A stretch of 64,000 bases of DNA from Azadirachta indica (Eukaryota; Streptophyta; Magnoliopsida; Sapindales; Meliaceae). The stretch spans positions 15,890,350 to 15,954,349 of the forward strand of contig CM040452.1 of assembly GCA_022749755.1 (NCBI GenBank), written 5' to 3'. Numbering within the stretch: position 1 is the stretch's first letter; each line of letters starts with the position of its first letter. Shown one piece after another: positions 62,798 through 64,000 of the stretch. A program made the translations under genes and the position numbers. The notes under the pieces are model-generated. The model was not told the origin of the DNA. It saw only the letters and a list, made by a program, of their open reading frames with translations, and made no database searches.

Positions 62798-64000
62798 TCA
62801 TAGTTTGCCAAAAATCTCTTCTGGAGGATCATAAGCATGCTTTTCAGGAAAGAGCTTCTCAAAATCTTTCTTGACTTTGTTCCTCAAAAGGGGGTGCGGC
62901 AGAAGCTGCTGTAACAAAATCCTGAAAGGCAACTCCGCTGGTGGGTCTGGAGACTTTATCATGTCGTTGTAAATGTTCACTGCATCAGCAGGAGAACCAT
63001 CCCTCAGGAATCCCTAATGACTTCAGTTTATGTTTGACAATCAGGAAACAAATTCTCCTTTCTCATCTTTTACTACATCTGCATTGCTTCATCCATTTTT
63101 CCACTTCTTGCTAATGCAATAATCAAGCCCTTGTAAAGAAAGACATCAGGCTGATACCAGTCTTGTGATTTTATAACCTCAAATATCTGAAAATTAAATT
63201 AGTTGGTTGTAAGGCCATGTAGATTATCATAGGATAAATATCCATATTGATTATTTTAGGATAAATATCTATATAAGGAATAATTGAACAGATAAAATAA
63301 ACCTAATCATCCACTTCAAAATGTTGATAAAAAGTGACAAAAAACAAAAAAAATTGAAGTATTTTATCGAACAGCTAACAAATATTATCAACCAAAACCA
63401 CGTAACAAGGTTTAGCTGAATTTACATCATACAAGGTGAAAGTTACCTTGAAAGAAATCCAAACTCACACAATAAGACAATAGAAAGATATAAAGTAACC
63501 TAATTGATAATATTTAAGTTTTGAATCAGTAAATTGATCACATGAAGCTATAAACCAAGTTACTAACATAAACACAATAAAAGTCTAAATCCTAAACATT
63601 TTAGCAGATAAAAGCAAGAACACTAGTAGTACCTTAACAGCTAGAATGGTTTCTTTCTGGCGCTCAAGTTCAATGAGAATAGCAACTTTATCTATTTTCA
63701 GGAGCCTTAAAACATGGGTCTTGATGAACTTTTGCAGCTTTTCTTCATTATCCTTAAACCTCTTCAAACCCAGAATCACAGAAAGAGCTTCTTTTCCAAT
63801 CAGTTTCTTGTCACTTCTTGCCTCTCCAAAGTGGACCTCTAGTCCTCCCATCGTGATATTGCCTAAACCCTATATGGACTTATGCACGGTGAAGTCTACC
63901 AATGGCGTTTTGGGATTTAGAGCAAAAACTGGAAAGTTTTTAGTGGGCACTTTGTGAGGTTTTGAAGGACTATTGAAGCCAAAAAGGAGATTTTTGATCT
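62798..64000 (-). pseudogene. THA8-like PPR protein pseudogene (runs off right edge)
   Basis: Related to THYLAKOID ASSEMBLY 8-like, a short pentatricopeptide-repeat RNA-binding protein of chloroplasts; maize THA8 aids group II intron splicing. The exon from beyond 64000 to 63633 carries TMGGLEVHFGEARSDKKLIG, then EALSVILGLKRFKDNEEK, and ends with a GT donor; a TAG lies upstream of the Met in the same frame (about 63872). The exon 63186-62798 begins IFEVIKSQDWYQPDVF with PPR helices (LIIALARSGKMDEAM). Adjacent TAG and TAA codons then replace family codons, another TAA follows in the next repeat, and one base is missing soon after. The C-terminal block (PFRILLQQLLPHPLLRNKVK to FGKL and TGA) is still recognisable. 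Confidence 0.8.

Overview
This is nuclear DNA of a flowering plant, most likely a woody eudicot; Citrus or a relative is my guess, not something the sequence proves. The case for a plant: split genes with GT-AG introns, AT-rich intergenic DNA, tandem family clusters (UGT76, COPT, tau-class GST), Ty1/copia elements, Mutator-like elements with long inverted repeats, an endogenous pararetrovirus and two nuclear tRNA genes. There are no operons and no CRISPR.

Region 1 (1-20,055) is a duplicated block of class I small heat-shock protein (sHSP) plus UGT76-type glucosyltransferase. The left edge cuts through the first codons of an sHSP gene whose heat-shock promoter lies inside the window. Two more sHSP copies (9.5-9.9 kb and 16.3-16.8 kb) are broken. 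Two UGT76 genes (961-2652 and 18422-20055) look intact, with two exons each. A degraded Ty1/copia element (3.9-8.6 kb) and a 4.2-kb DNA transposon with ~260-bp inverted ends (10.56-14.80 kb) lie between them.

Region 2 (20-33 kb) holds three single-exon COPT/Ctr copper-transporter genes on the + strand. All three have GTAC (copper-response core) motifs upstream, and their methionine-rich N-termini differ in length. A 1.17-kb foldback Mutator-like element with a 9-bp target-site duplication and a decayed pararetrovirus copy (28-31 kb, minus strand) are lodged between them.

Region 3 (35-41 kb) holds a possible broken small secreted-peptide gene, a four-exon plant gene of unknown function (minus strand), and a universal stress protein pseudogene with two nonsense codons.

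Region 4 (41.5-49.1 kb) is a tau-class glutathione S-transferase array on the minus strand: one intact two-exon gene and three broken copies, one of them split by a 1.65-kb insertion.

Region 5 (50-64 kb) has tRNA-Asp(GTC), an MEE60-like membrane protein, a GT4-family Golgi-type glycosyltransferase, a serine-rich SIS-like gene interrupted by a 4.1-kb Ty1/copia element (5-bp target-site duplication) and carrying a premature stop, tRNA-Ser(AGA), and a decayed THA8-like PPR gene running off the right edge. The genes do not form one pathway. The shared theme is stress and detoxification families (sHSP, UGT, GST, USP, COPT) expanded in tandem, with much copy decay.
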